The notes beneath the pieces are model-generated. The model saw only the letters and a program-made list of their open reading frames with translations. It was not told the DNA's origin and ran no database searches. A stretch of 64,000 nt of DNA, from contig CM076854.1 in assembly GCA_039519185.1 (NCBI GenBank), positions 158,932,666 through 158,996,665 of the forward strand, in the 5' to 3' direction. A program made the position numbers and the translations under genes. Source of the DNA: Astragalus membranaceus (lineage: Eukaryota > Streptophyta > Magnoliopsida > Fabales > Fabaceae). This document shows, piece by piece, positions 22,520 to 34,001 of the stretch. Every line of letters starts with the position of its first letter. The first letter of the stretch is position 1.

Positions 22520-24014
22520 TAGGGATGGCAAAACGGTCCGGCCCGGCCCGGCCCGTTTTGCCTCCGGCCCGCTAACAACAGGGCGGGGCGAGTCGGCCCG
22601 CCAAACATTGCGAGTTCAAAAGACTGGCCCGCCCCGCTAAGTGATGGGCTGGCGGGTTGGCGGTCCGGCCCGCCTGATTTTTTTTTTTCAATGTTTTTGA
22701 ACAAAAAACTTACATGTTTTTAAGATTTCAATTTCAATAAGATTTTTCACCTGCTTTTTAAAATAGATTTTTTATAAAGCATTTTTAACAAATTTTTACT
22801 TTAAAAACTCTTGATATATTCAAAATAAAAGTATAAAACAATAATAGCATTGGAATTACTAGGATTAACCATTAAGAAATGTCACCTAGAAGGCTAGAAC
22901 CATCAACCAAAAGGTCCAAATCCATAATTCGATCTTAAAGCAACCAAAATAAGTATTTTGATTGCTTGATAACTAGGGATTAACCATCAAGCAACCAAAA
23001 TAAATATTTTTAAGAACCAAAAAACCATAATAAGTACAACCTCAAAGTCTAGAGATTCAAATTACATAATATTGGCTAACAAAACATAACACTGTCTAAC
23101 AAAACAAGAGTGAAACATCTAAATTTTAATCTTCAATGTCAATAACATTAGATGCACACTTGGAACCACTTGGACCCTCTTTTTCATCTTCATTGTCATC
23201 ATCATTTCCATCTACATCATAAAACAATGAAATAAATATGGTCGGTAGAAAATATATATAAAAAGGAATAGTGAACCATATTCACGTTAAATAAATTATC
23301 ATCATCAAAGGCATGAATCCAATTGCGAGAACATATCAATGCTTCCACATTTTCAGCTTTCCTTGCATATCTACCATCATCTGACTAACATCTTCAAATT
23401 TACGTTTTTTACAACGAACAAGATGACGTTTGAGAGTAGTAGTACCATTTAGTTTTCCTCCGGCTGCCAATGATTGACCACAATCATTGCATTTTTCTCT
23501 TCCCCTTCCCTGATTGTCCAACTCTTCTTCTTGAGTGAAATGTTTCCACACCATGGATGTCAGCCTCTTATTCTTCTTGATTGTAGTAGGTTCCACTGAC
23601 TCACACTCTTCTCCAAAATCTAAGTCCAAATCTTCATCATCATTCTCGTCAATTGGAGCCAAGAAATCCATATCAAATCAAAGTCCTAAAACACAATAAA
23701 TTCAATTTAATTAACAAAACATATTCTAGTCAATTTAGTTAAAATCAAATTGGGCTACGACAATGAGTGAGAGAGGCTGGGAGCGAGAGGGAGAGGAAGC
23801 AGGAAAAAAAAGTTGGATCAAAAAAAAAGTTTTTTTTTTTTTAAAAAAAACGGGCTGGCGGGCTGACCCGCCCCGTTATTGCTTTAGCTCGCGGGTTTTT
23901 TTTTTGGCGGGGCGGGTTCAGCGGGTCAGCGGTCCCAATACCCCAGCCCAACCCGCCTTATTTTGGCGGGTCAGCGGGCCGGCCCGGTGGGTCAAACCCG
24001 TTTTGCCTTCCCTA
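22520..24014. mobile_element. hAT element nested in Copia gag
   Basis: The termini are TAGGGATGGCAAAAC and, on the opposite strand, TAGGGAAGGCAAAAC. The perfect 8-bp target duplication is AATGGAGA (22512-22519 and 24015-24022). Both ends are loaded with GGCCCGGCCCG, GGCGGG and GCGGGTC boxes, giving strong GC islands in an AT-rich genome. It is 1495 bp long and retains only a BED zinc-finger fragment of a transposase, so it is non-autonomous. Confidence 0.93.
23336..23671 (-). CDS. BED zinc-finger fragment of a hAT transposase
   Basis: A 111-codon frame begins MDFLAPIDEND and is acidic at first. It then reads SMVWKHFTQEE, CNDCGQSLAA and TTTLKRHLVRC, giving the C..C...H....C pattern of a BED finger (residues about 45-90). 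The frame ends soon after. A full hAT transposase would continue for over 500 residues to the dimerisation domain, none of which is here. It could be an internal-deletion product able to bind element ends and act as a repressor, but expression is unknown. Confidence 0.72.
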   Translation of the reverse strand: MDFLAPIDENDDEDLDLDFGEECESVEPTTIKKNKRLTSMVWKHFTQEEELDNQGRGREKCNDCGQSLAAGGKLNGTTTLKRHLVRCKKRKFEDVSQMMVDMQGKLKMWKH

Positions 24015-24022
24015 AATGGAGA

Positions 24023-24643
24023 GATGAGCATGATTTGGGAGCGAACTTGAGAAAATTGATCATTCAAGCCTTTCAAGAACTTGATAACTTTATCTTGCTC
24101 TTTGAACTTTCGTAAATCAGTTGCAACACCGCAAGAACATGGAATCGCACAAGTACAATCGCGAATAGGTCGGAAATTTTCAATTTCTTCCTAAAGTGTG
24201 GTCAATTTGGTGAAATAAGAGGAGATATTGAGAGTACCTTGACTGAAGCGGGCTAATTCTTCTTGAATGTCAGCAATTCGAAAAATATCACCCTGGGAGA
24301 ATCGTTTCTCCAAGCTCTTCCATACGAGAGAAGCACGGTCACACCATAGCAAGGATTTCGCAATGTTTTCCGAGATCGAGTGTTGGAGCCAAGAAAGGAC
24401 CAAACTATTGCACCGATTCCATGGTTCGTATAGAGGATCAGAGGATGGAGGAGGAGACAAGCTTCCATCAATGAATTTCACTTTGTTCTTGAAAATCAAA
24501 GCGACTTTCATAGAACGGGACCACGTCTGGTAATTCTGATTGTCGAGTGAAGGTTGCACGAAAATGAGAGATGGATTCTCATTCAGATGCATATAGTAAG
24601 GGTTCGAAGGGTTTGTGGCGAAATCGGAGTAAGAAGACGCCAT
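24023..24643 (-). pseudogene. Copia element 1 gag N-terminus
   Basis: The frame starts at 24643 (MASSYSDFATNPSN) and runs through the Copia gag domain (LDNQNYQTWSRSMKVAL, WNRCNSLVLSWLQHSI, IADIQEELARFSQG). An in-frame TAG at about 24191 interrupts it. The same frame then continues to the hAT target site. It encodes the capsid/RNA-binding part of the element and would join to 22511 if the hAT were absent. Confidence 0.85.
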
Positions 24644-24787
24644 TGGAGCAGCGAAAAACGGGGAAATCGAAGAGAAGAAGATGAAGCACCAGAAACGATT
24701 TACAGAGAACGCGAATTGAAACGCGAACGAAGGGAAAATGGCTGTAAATTGAGGAATTGGAAAAGTTAGGGTTTCAATCTGATACCA

Positions 24788-25015
24788 TGTTGATTCTCAG
24801 ATCAGAGAGAGTAGAGAAGATGATGTAAAAGAAGAAATTCCATTATGAAAACTAAACTCTAATATCTGTACAAAATGAATATATATGAGAGCTCATTGAG
24901 CTAACAACTATCTAACTGACTAACAACCAGATTTACAATCTAACTAACTATACAACTAGAGTTAGTAATTAAGTTAACTAGAGTTAATTGCTATTAGTAT
25001 TTACAATAGGTAATA
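24788..25015 (-). repeat. 5' LTR of Copia element 1
   Basis: Partner of 18495-18724, next to the PBS TGGTATCAGA on the minus strand and to the target duplication TGGTT on its right. Confidence 0.92.
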
Positions 25016-25020
25016 TGGTT

Positions 25021-26025
25021 GTTAATTTTATGTTGCAAATTAGGAGAAAATTAAGGTGAGCGGTAGGAAACTTTAATACGCTTTGGGTTAAAAGAATGTA
25101 AGCTGACAAAACAATCCTTAATTTTTCAAGTTGCAGGCTAATGAAGAATCAAGCCATATGCAAGAAAATGAAGAAAAGGAAGTAATAAAAAAAGGAAGAA
25201 AGCGAAATTCTAGAAGATCTATATGAGTGAAAAAATAGATTCTACTTCAAATTGCTTTGGGTTCCATTTTGTATTCAAATTTTAGACTTTTTCCAATTAT
25301 AATGTTTCGTTTTCCTATTGTATCCAAAGGAGGCTCTACAATACTTCTCAAGATTTTTATGTATTAAAATATATTTTTATAATTCAGACATAAATATATA
25401 CTTTTATATTTATTGTAATTATATAAAATAACTTCAACATATCATATTAGCATATAGTTTAATCTTAATTGAACATATTTATGTTTTTATTTATTGTTAT
25501 CATCCCTACGCAATACCTCAAATTGGCATATGATTAAATCTTAATTAAATCAAAAAAAAAATTGAACTAAGAAATAATGATGGGCCTTTGAAATTCTTGA
25601 TGGTGTAATATGCATTGAAAGTGAAGACTTTCATATTAATATGATTCATTCCTTAGTTACCAATAAATTTATGAGTTGGTAAAATATAAGTGGAAGATAT
25701 ATAGTTTTAATCGGTTATAAAAAGACACAACTATTTATAGGAGAAATTTTTTTGATGGTGTGGGGAGGGACTTTGGTGAAAAAGTTTAGAACAAAAAATA
25801 GGATGTGCAAGTGAGCATTAGAAAGGAGTGGTCACCTGAGAGTATGTAGAGTGCGCAGAGAGGAATGTTAGAGCATGCAGTCATTGGAGTGAAAGTGACG
25901 TTTACATGGATATAGTTGCTTTGGTGTTTGCCTCTCAATTTTCTAATGCTCAGTTTGAAGTTAGCATAGGAAGAGAAGCGTATTGAACCTAAGTTTCAAC
26001 TTTTGATAGCTTATTTTAAGTTTGT
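25021..26025. other. AT-rich spacer
   Basis: No gene, RNA or element end is recognised in this stretch. Confidence 0.55.
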
Positions 26026-26027
26026 AA

Positions 26028-26792
26028 TTGTTAACACTCAAAAATAACTAAGTCGTAGGCCGATGACTGAGTGAAGGAAGGGAGTAGAGTTGAGGTGCTA
26101 AGGCAGGCCACTTGACAAAAGTTTAAGAGATAATTGCCAAAAGAAGAACTCAAGAGAAGCCCTCGGGGCATATCACAAGATAACTCCCCGAGGAGAGGGT
26201 TAGCCTGAGGAGCAACAAGCAAGGCCGAGGGAGAGCAAAGCCTCAACCTATAGAGTGCCACGGCCGAGGTAGGCTCGGGTGCTTGAGTTACTTCCCGAGG
26301 ACGAAGGCTAGTTGAGCAAGCCAAGTGGCTGAGGTAAGGCAGACTCGCTTGGAAGGCAAGTAAGAGGGAGCACGAAGACAGAACGTGGGAGCAGTTGAAA
26401 GATCAAGCGAATGAGCGAGGGCTTGAAAATCGGAGTGAGGGAGTTCACGCACTAACCGTGCTAGTAAGATCGCGGGTGGTTACTCGGCCTCTTTAGGGCT
26501 TAGGAACAATGATAGTCGTTGATCTTAGATTGATCCAACGGTAGGCAAATGTTGGCTATAGTAGTGGTCGACGAGGGCCTATGTATATAAATAGAAGAGC
26601 AATTGTACAGAAGAGAGACATCAATCAATCAAAAACTCTACGTTTATTTTATCTATCTGCTTTTATCGCACTTTATCTTTATTTTCATGCATTAGTCAGT
26701 AGTATAATCCAAACCTCACAATCCCTCTCGCCCAACCTTTCCCTTTCTAGAGGAGTCAGGATGCCCACAGTCAAGGAGTAGAGTTCCCTCAT
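26028..26792 (+). repeat. Possible solo or truncated LTR
   Basis: The segment starts TGTTAACACTC and ends TTCCCTCA. It has a TATATAAATAG promoter-like box at about 26583 and is followed by TTGGCGCAATCG, which resembles a Gypsy-type primer-binding site. Its composition (CCGAGG, GAGGGC) is GC-richer than its surroundings. No second copy is present, so the boundaries are tentative. Confidence 0.4.
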
Positions 26793-27002
26793 TGGCGCAA
26801 TCGTTTGTAGACCAGAGGAATCAAAAACCTTCCCAAACCTCTGGCCGAACCCACGACTAAGACCTAAGAGTTTGACGAAAAACAACGGTAATATTCCAAT
26901 CATAAAACGTTGTGATGTTTATTCAAATGTGGTAACTACAATACTAAGTGCTATTTACTATAGGTTTAAATATTTATTACCCCCTGCAAATATAGCCATT
27001 AT

Positions 27003-28458
27003 TGTTTGCGTTATTTCTAGTCGCAATATCAGTGCAAGTATACACGTCGTACAAGTAATAAAGTGGATAAAAATAAGAGATCGTTCCCACGGGGATTGAT
27101 TTTACTTTCAAGTAATAAATCGGCACTAAAAGTTGGTATTAAGACTAAGAACGTAGATAAAACAAGTAAACAAGAAGTGGTCGTGAATATGGAAGAGTAT
27201 GAGTTGGATTGCTGCATGCAAGTAAATCTCCTCTAGTCCGACATTATAACGTTTACACGTTAACACGTACAAATGCTATGCTGTATAGACGTTATAACGT
27301 TTGAACGCTGTTGCAAAAGAACTGTGCTTTTCAGTCACAAAACGCCAGAGCTTCAAGTACTAGAATTCCTATGTCTAGGTTCTAAGTAGGCCTACTCCTG
27401 TATTTTAAGTACCCACAGCAATGTCCTATGAACTATTATCCATTCTATGTCTAGACTTAGATAAAAATGCCTAAATGTCTTTAGTGCACCTTTTCATTCA
27501 CATAAATCTTTGAGTTCTTTTCATAGACCATGTCTGGACCTATGAATCTACTTATTTTAAGTGGCCAATTTCAAAACAAGTTTGGAAATATTAACATGCA
27601 AAGATTTAAAACGCATAAACATCAATACTTCATAGCATTAAACTAGAGGTTCATTACATGCAAAACAACAACCCAACTACAAATATTTAGCTCATGCTGA
27701 GCATCTTTACAGAAAGAAGAGGAAATGAAATCCAAATACCGTACATAGAGAAAAGGAAACTAAACGCAGAAGATACGCCTAAGTATCCTTCCTTCATGCA
27801 CGCTGTAGAGACGTTGCAACGTCTGAGCTTCACAGTAGTGGTTGTGAATGGAAATAAAAAAATGGAGCTTGAGAAGAGTTCGGATGAAGAAGTCTGTGTC
27901 CAGAACTTCTTTTAGAAAACTCTCTCTGAAAATGGAGGAAGGTGGATGATGAATGGATAGCTCCCCCTGATGCCTCCCCTGCCTTTCCTTTTCTAGAGAG
28001 AGAATAGCCAAAGAACAAATGGTCACATGCTTGCTGATGTCATTCCCCACTTTCCAAGCTTGCTTGTAAATAAAATATTCCTGAAATGACACTGCACTGC
28101 TACAGTGCATCAGCCGCGTCAGCGTTGAGTAGAGAGAAGATCTTCTGCACTTCTAGATCTTTGACTATCATTTCTTGCGCGCCAAAAATGAGATACTTCT
28201 TTCTTGCTCTGCTGCCCTTCTTCAGACGTGATGAGGGACGTTGCCACGCTTAGTTTACTGCATGAACACAAGAAGCATCAAAACGCTCACAAAGGCGCCA
28301 ATTGGTGCCAAAATGCATAGGATTTGTAATTTAGCCCATTTCTAACTAAAAAGCGATAAACTAACAGAAACTTAATAGAAACAACCTACTATTGCCAGAG
28401 AACTAGCATGATTTAACTTTGAATAAGTATAAATAACTCATATAAATATGAGTTATCA
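27003..28458 (-). repeat. 3' LTR of a truncated Athila-like Gypsy element
   Basis: This is a 1456-bp relative of the LTR at 59612-61107 on the opposite strand. It begins TGATAACTCATATTTATATG on the minus strand and ends CGCAAACA. The purine tract AAGTTTGGGGGTG directly precedes it on the minus strand. Several ACG-N5-ACG motifs lie inside it (27257, 27289, 27297, 27811, 28238). Confidence 0.9.
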
Positions 28459-30309
28459 CACCCCCAAACTTAAACCATTGTTTGTCCTCAAGAAATCAAA
28501 ACACAACATATGAAAAGATGTATGAAATTAAATACACCAGCAGTTTACACCCTATTCACCCATTTGATCAAAAATTATCCTCAAGGGGCTAATTTCTTCA
28601 GACTTACACTCACGCACCAATGCACAATTACATTCTAGATTCATTACTGCCCAAAGTGAGTGTGTGATCACTGTATCAATTCCATTCCTAGCTAGGTTCA
28701 GAAGCTACCCTAGCCTATGAAAGAGTGGTTTCCATATGGTGAGAGTATAACATCTTTCCAAAACAGAGAGTAGGCTAACATTTCCACATAAGACATGAGG
28801 GTTATTTTAAGCACGACAAAGGGTCTTAATTGGATGCTAGGACTAGATTAGTGCAAACTACTTTTCTGACTCACACAACGCAAAACACACATAGGACTGC
28901 AACCCCCTCATTACTGAGCAACTTTCATTTGATTCACTTCACTTTTGGTTTGGAGTTTTTTATTTATTTTAATTGAGACAATTGGAGTACCCTGTATTTG
29001 TTTCGGGGAAATTGCAGCAAACACAGAGAACATGTGGATTTTTCCACTTATTTGAAACACACACACTTTTTGGTCTTTTTGGAGTAGACGTTATAACGAT
29101 TATAGATGAGACGCTACAACGCTTGATAACACATAACACAACACGAAAACACACACGGCATACGTTATAACGTTACGGGTAGACGTTACAACGCTGCACT
29201 CACACTACACATGCACTAATCATCCTACTGTCTTTGCACCCAGCCTTAGTACAACCTGATATACCCCCAAACTTAGTTTCTACTGCTACTCTAAGTTTTT
29301 AATCAAGTTTCATAATCACCATAGTCAACCAAAACTAGCTTTAGCATCAAATAGTCCCTAGCTAACTAGGTTTTCCTCAAAACAGAGTTTGTGTGGAAGC
29401 AGTAATCAATTCTATTCATCTAAGCATGCATCAGCTACTCACACAAATTCACACATAGTCATTACTAGATTTAGCCCAAAGAGAAACATTTTTGATGATT
29501 AATAGAGTAGGAAAGTAAACTGATTTCGCATTTGATTTTATGCATACACAAAACATAAAAATGATCCCCCCCCCCCCACACAGAAAGATGAGCAGTGTCC
29601 TCACTGCTCACTGATTTTTAAAAATGGGAGAGGAACACTCAAACACAACACAAGCAAACAAACTACTGACTACTAACTATCCAGACGTTGTCACGTTGGA
29701 CAGTTATTTATTCGTACTGAAATTAAAAACGATTTAACTGCTAAAAAGAGGGCTAAACTACTTGTTCAGAACACTAGACCTGAGCCTTCCACTCTGTCTG
29801 GCGGGGATGCCTGCTTGAGCAGTCTTCTTTTTCTTTTCCTTCTTCTTCATCTCTCCTCCTGCCTCTGTAGCGGTTGTGGTTTCATCAGAGCCTATCACTC
29901 CTGAACTATCACCAGCAGCAACTGCAGCTTCAGTTTCTTGGGGCATCTTTGCACTGCTCTCAACAATTCTTTTCTTTGCTTCCTCCCATGCTTTCTGTTT
30001 TGCCAGCTTTGCAGGATTAACTCGTTGTTGTTCTTTGGGGTCCACCTGGGCTTGTTCACCCTCTGGTTCTTGAGACGCTGGAACGTTTGCAGCTTCTTCT
30101 TCAGCAACAACAGCAGGAGCATTCTCTAAACCACTAGCAGCAACAAATGCTGCACTGGTAGCAGTGGCTGGCTTGCCTTTAGCAACTTCAGATTTCTTCC
30201 TTACCTGCAACTTTTGCCTTTTGGTTGTAGCAGCATCAGCCGGTTGTTCTTCTTCTTCACCAGGTCTGGTTTCTTTACTTGCAGCAGCTAATTCATGCAT
30301 TTTCTTCTT
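28459..30309 (-). mobile_element. 3' internal part of the truncated Athila-like element
   Basis: The segment runs from the purine tract to a break near 30309 and is oriented minus. It holds a long non-coding 3' region with ACG-N5-ACG motifs at 29088, 29111, 29162, 29183 and 29685, a C-run (29567-29577) and the terminal frame described separately. Gag, pol and the 5' LTR are missing. Confidence 0.75.
29758..30303 (-). pseudogene. C-terminal part of the Athila extra ORF
   Basis: The minus-strand frame begins in element DNA near MHELAAASKETRPGEEEE and is rich in Ala, Glu and Lys. It ends with a basic tail (KKKEKKKKTAQ, then RQSGRLRSSVLNK). Its position between pol and the 3' LTR corresponds to the extra, so-called env-like, frame of Athila elements. 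It shows no membrane segment. One dispersed ACG-N5-ACG motif (30075-30086) is translated as N-V-P-A-S. The N-terminal part is lost at the 30309 break. Confidence 0.55.
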
Positions 30310-30402
30310 AAAAAAATAAAGATTATGGTTGCCAATGGGATTCGAACCCTTGACCACGTAGTGATGCAAACTGATTAATACCATTGAGCCACCTACATTT
30401 AC
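30310..30402 (-). repeat. SINE-like element at the Athila/MULE junction
   Basis: On the minus strand box A-like GTGGCTCAATGGTA is followed by box B-like GGGTTCGAATCCC and then an A/T-rich tail. It lies exactly where the Athila frame ends. Confidence 0.55.
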
Positions 30403-31235
30403 ATGTACATATTTCCAGCAACAAACATATATTACATCCTTATTTTCTACATATTTCCAGCAACATATATTACATATTTCCAGCAACAACAAGCACCAAA
30501 TATTCTTCTTCTTCCATTTCCCTAACATATTTTCAGCAACAAGCACCAAATATATTACATATTTCCAGCAACAAGCACCAAATGTTTATAATATTTGATG
30601 GAAAACGAAATATGTTTATAATATCAATTCACTAACATCATGATTGAACGAAAACGAAAAACGAAAATAGAAGATTGAACGAAAACGAAAACGCAGATTC
30701 ATCATCATCAAACGAAACGCAGATTCATCATCATCAAACGATTCTGGAAACTCAATGTCCATATTGATTTTCGAGATCTATTTTCGGTTTGATTTTCGAA
30801 AACGTTTTCCATTAACGTTCTTGCATCTCAATTTGGTTTCGGTTTGATTTTCGAAAACGTTTTTCATATCAACGTTTTCCCAATTCGATTTTCGTTCTTG
30901 CATATTCGATTTTCGTTTTTTCCCAATTCGATTTTCGTTTTGTTCCTAGTTCGAATCTGAAGAACGAAGAAGATGATGGAAACCCACAAAAACAATGAAT
31001 AACCCATAAACAATGTTCCAGAAAACGATTTCGTTCTTGCATCTTACAATCTTTTAGTTCATGAATAACCCATAAACAATGTTCCAGAAAACGATTTCGT
31101 TTTGGAGGTGAAAGGGATGAAATTTATTATCTGGAAAACAAAAAAGAATGAACGAAGAAGATGATAACAATTTTGAAGAAAGATGTGTTTTATGTAATAT
31201 ATATTGGTAGTTGTGTTTAAAAACACAAATCATGA

Positions 31236-31320
31236 TGTGACCTAGTGGTAATTGGATGCCCCAACCACCACCAGGTCACGAGTTCAACACCATCTCCCTA
31301 CAAAACATTTATTTTTTAGT
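31236..31320 (+). repeat. SINE-like element
   Basis: Box A-like GACCTAGTGGTAATTGG is followed by a degenerate box B (CACGAGTTCAACACC) and an A/T-rich tail. It lies within the right part of the MULE. Confidence 0.42.
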
Positions 31321-31630
31321 AACAAGGGTGCCTCCACTTGCCAAGTCAGTGCCACATAGCAGCCATCCATTGGTTGCTGGCGTGGCACTGACATAGATGC
31401 TGACGTGGCATGTCAGTGCCACGTGTCACAGAGGCCCAATAATATGGTGACACGTGGCAGAGGTAACTGGATATGTGACATTTTACATATTTTAACAGAA
31501 AATTTAACGACAAGGGGGTAACTGGAAAACTTTACATTTTGCAAGGTTTGTTTTAAATGTTTTTTTTGCAGGGGGTAACTGGATAATGGCTATATTTGCA
31601 GGGGTAATAACTATTTAAACCTTTACTGTA

Positions 31631-32480
31631 TAAAAATGTATCTTCAACTTAGATATATGCTTTACTAATAATATCTCTTTCATGCAAAAAAAAAAATAGA
31701 TGTATTTTACATTAATAAGAGAGGTTTGACTAAAAAATATTAAATCATGTTAGATACATTTTCAAACATATTAAAATAAATTTATTAAACCTTACTATAA
31801 TTTTTATTTTAATACTATATTTTTAAACTTAATAAAATTTTAAAAAATTATTATCAGAACCCATGCAACACGCACGTGCATTTCCCAGTTTTAAGTAAAA
31901 GTAGTCTCACACAACTTATTTTTAAGCAAAATGTAATAATAAAATAATATGAGTGGAGGATATAATCTCAAATTTTGCTGCATGGCGAAAAATAAAGGAA
32001 GAATTGTTTTGATTTTTTTTGTGGTGGTTAATATGTATAGGTAGACAGTAGATTTGTTTTTTGACAGTAAAAAAGATAGATAGTAGATAGATATACGTTT
32101 AATATCTTTAAATTAAAATTTTAACAGTATGTGAAGTTAATATGACAAGTAACAATTTATTTTGAATTAGATAAGTTACTTTTAAAATATCATAAAATAT
32201 AAATATTTTTACTAGTTAACTAATTAATAAGTATTGTCAAAAAAAATTATTGTAAAAAAAGTATTGTCAAAAAAAACTAATTAATTTGGTCAAAAAAAAC
32301 TAATTAATAAGTGAGTACCTAATACAATCAGGTTGAAATACAAGATACAGTATTTTTCTATTAATCAACTGGGGAAGTATTTTCCTTTTGTTTTTTGAAG
32401 ACACAGTAGTGAGGTGACAAGGGATTTTTTTTTGGTAACCCCATCATCTCTCCATCTACCCTCACTTAATATGAAAATCC
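31631..32480. other. AT-rich spacer
   Basis: It contains short repeats such as TATTGTCAAAAAAAA and TAATTAATAAGT around 32230-32310. No gene is seen. Confidence 0.55.
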
Positions 32481-32484
32481 CAAA

Positions 32485-33430
32485 ATACCCCCATAATTTT
32501 GACTCAATCGAATTTACCTTATAAATAGGTAAATCCGCTTTGAGAATTTTTAAAGTCAGATTTACCTCAGATGGGGGTACCCAATAGGTAAATCCGACTT
32601 TAAAAATAACAAAGCGGATTTACCTTATGTGGGGTAAATCCGCTTTGTTATTTTTAAAATCGGATTTACCTAAATCCGATTTTCCTAAAAAAAGACAATC
32701 GGATTTACCCCACCTAAGGTAAATCCGATTTTGTTATTAATAAAAAAAAATTATTTAAATTTTTAAAAAATGTTATAAAATACTACTAAAAATCCGTTAA
32801 AGAGTCAAAGCTAATCTAAAAATTATAAAAGCACCACTATAAATCTAATAAAATCAAAGTAAGGTTATGCAAAAAATTTCAGATTTTTTGGAGATTATGA
32901 AAAATTAAAAAAATTAATTAAAAATAGTAAACGATGGAATTTGGGATTTTGAGCTCCCAAGTCTTGAAAGAAGTCACTTCTTGAGGAGTCTTGAACCCTG
33001 ATTTTTTCGGATTTAATGGCTGTGGTTTCACTACAATTTGAGTAGATTGTCCGAGAACCAAATTTTTAGCCTAAATTATTCGCTCGACGTACAACATCGT
33101 CGCGTGTTAACGAACTACACACTAAACAGAACCAAAAGACAGTCGAAATTCGTATATAATTTTTTAACTTATTTATTTATTTATTAATTAGGTTAACAAA
33201 TCGGATTTACCCCCACATAAGGTAAATCCGTTTTTGTTATTTAAAAGCGGATATACCCCCATATAAGGTAAATCCGCTTTTAAAAATAACAAAATCGGAT
33301 TTACTTTATGTGGGGTAAATCCGCTTTGTTATTTTTAAAAGCGGAATTACCCCATCCTAAAGAAATCCGCTTTTAAAATTTTCAGTGGAAATCAGATTTA
33401 CCTCACAGATACATAAATCCGATTCCGATT
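32485..33430. repeat. Two arrays of alternating GGTAAATCCG / CGGATTTACC boxes
   Basis: About nine boxes lie in 32515-32735 and about ten in 33195-33425. They alternate in orientation, usually joined by AAATAACAAA-like or CCCAC/TATG linkers, so adjacent boxes can pair as hairpins. The core is GGTAAATCCG followed by CTTT, ATTT or ACTT. The central 450 bp is unique. The layout resembles sub-terminal repeats at the two ends of a DNA transposon, but I cannot find clear termini or a target duplication. Confidence 0.7.
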
Positions 33431-33528
33431 TCCAAAAAAAAATTGAAATCAGGATACGTTCGGGTTTTTAAAATTTTGTGAAGGACAATTGCGTCTTTTC
33501 GCAGGGTCGATTGAGGTAGATTGTTATT

Positions 33529-33550
33529 GGGGGGGGGGGGGGGGGGGGGG
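33529..33550 (+). repeat. G homopolymer, 22 bases
   Basis: Uninterrupted G run following TTGTTATT. Its length is likely to vary between reads or assemblies. Confidence 0.9.
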
Positions 33551-33645
33551 AAGAAAAAAAGTCATGCGACAATATGGTGTGGTAAGAAGGCTTCTGCCTG
33601 CTGCAGAGTAGTAATAATGATGGGCTACAATACGATAGATGAGGT

Positions 33646-33672
33646 AGAGTAGAGTAGAGTAGAGTAGACACC
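33646..33672 (+). repeat. Microsatellite (AGTAG)n
   Basis: Five tandem copies of a 5-bp unit (GTAGA register). Confidence 0.85.
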
Positions 33673-33884
33673 TAATTCTACACAACACAGTCACACTGTG
33701 CTCTTTCAATTTACACTTCAAATCAAAATAAAATATCAGCATCTGGCTCGTCTTCTCTTTTCAGTGACGACGGAGATGCATCTTGCTCGCTTCAGGGGAG
33801 GTGAGGTGTAGGCTGAGCAACATTTTCTTTCTTATTATTATGCGTTCAGTTGGTAACATAAAGTGCATAGTGCATAACTAACTA

Positions 33885-33926
33885 GTCCCACATCGATTAC
33901 TTATGCAGTGTTGTAGTGTTTATAAA
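33885..33926 (+). promoter_or_regulatory. Pol III-type promoter of the U6 gene (USE and TATA)
   Basis: The plant upstream sequence element GTCCCACATCG lies at 33885-33895 and the TATA box TTTATAAA at 33919-33926. They are separated by 23 bp, the short spacing that specifies RNA polymerase III at plant snRNA genes. The transcript starts about 24 bp after the TATA box. Confidence 0.9.
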
Positions 33927-33949
33927 ATTCTGAAGTAGGTGTTAAGTTC

Positions 33950-33969
33950 GTCCCTTCGGGGACATCCGA

Positions 33970-34001
<32 letters not shown>

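Larger units (their letters stand above)
18495..25015 (-). mobile_element. Full-length Ty1/Copia retrotransposon carrying a nested hAT
   Basis: LTRs of 230 and 228 bp lie at 18495-18724 and 24788-25015, with a perfect target duplication TGGTT (18490-18494 and 25016-25020). On the minus strand the 5' LTR (right) ends AATCAACA and is followed by TGGTATCAGA, the initiator Met PBS. The purine tract TTGTGGGGGGA abuts the 3' LTR (left). The LTRs start TATTACC rather than TG, which is non-canonical. They differ by about two substitutions and a 2-bp indel. The coding region has a gag stop, a hAT insertion and a reverse-transcriptase frameshift, so the element is inactive. Confidence 0.93.
26963..31621. 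mobile_element. Mutator-like element split by Athila and SINE insertions
   Basis: The inverted ends start GGTTTAAATATTTATTACCC and finish GGGTAATAACTATTTAAACC. The 9-bp flanks are TTTACTATA (26954-26962) and TTTACTGTA (31622-31630), an 8-of-9 match. Only the first 40 bp of the left end precede the Athila LTR at 27003. The right side (about 30403-31621) holds repeats of TATTTCCAGCAACAAGCACC, CAAACGAAACGC and ACACGTGGCA, but no transposase. The ends match the element at 14297. Confidence 0.75.

Noticed and set aside
27257..30086. CRISPR-like reading of the repeated ACGTT motif
   Set aside because: Spacing is irregular, units are only 12 bp and the DNA is a plant retrotransposon; this is not a CRISPR array.
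29895..30122. Alternative frames over the Athila extra ORF
   Set aside because: The Ala/Glu/Lys-rich frame ending at 29758 fits the element orientation; the others are out-of-phase readings.
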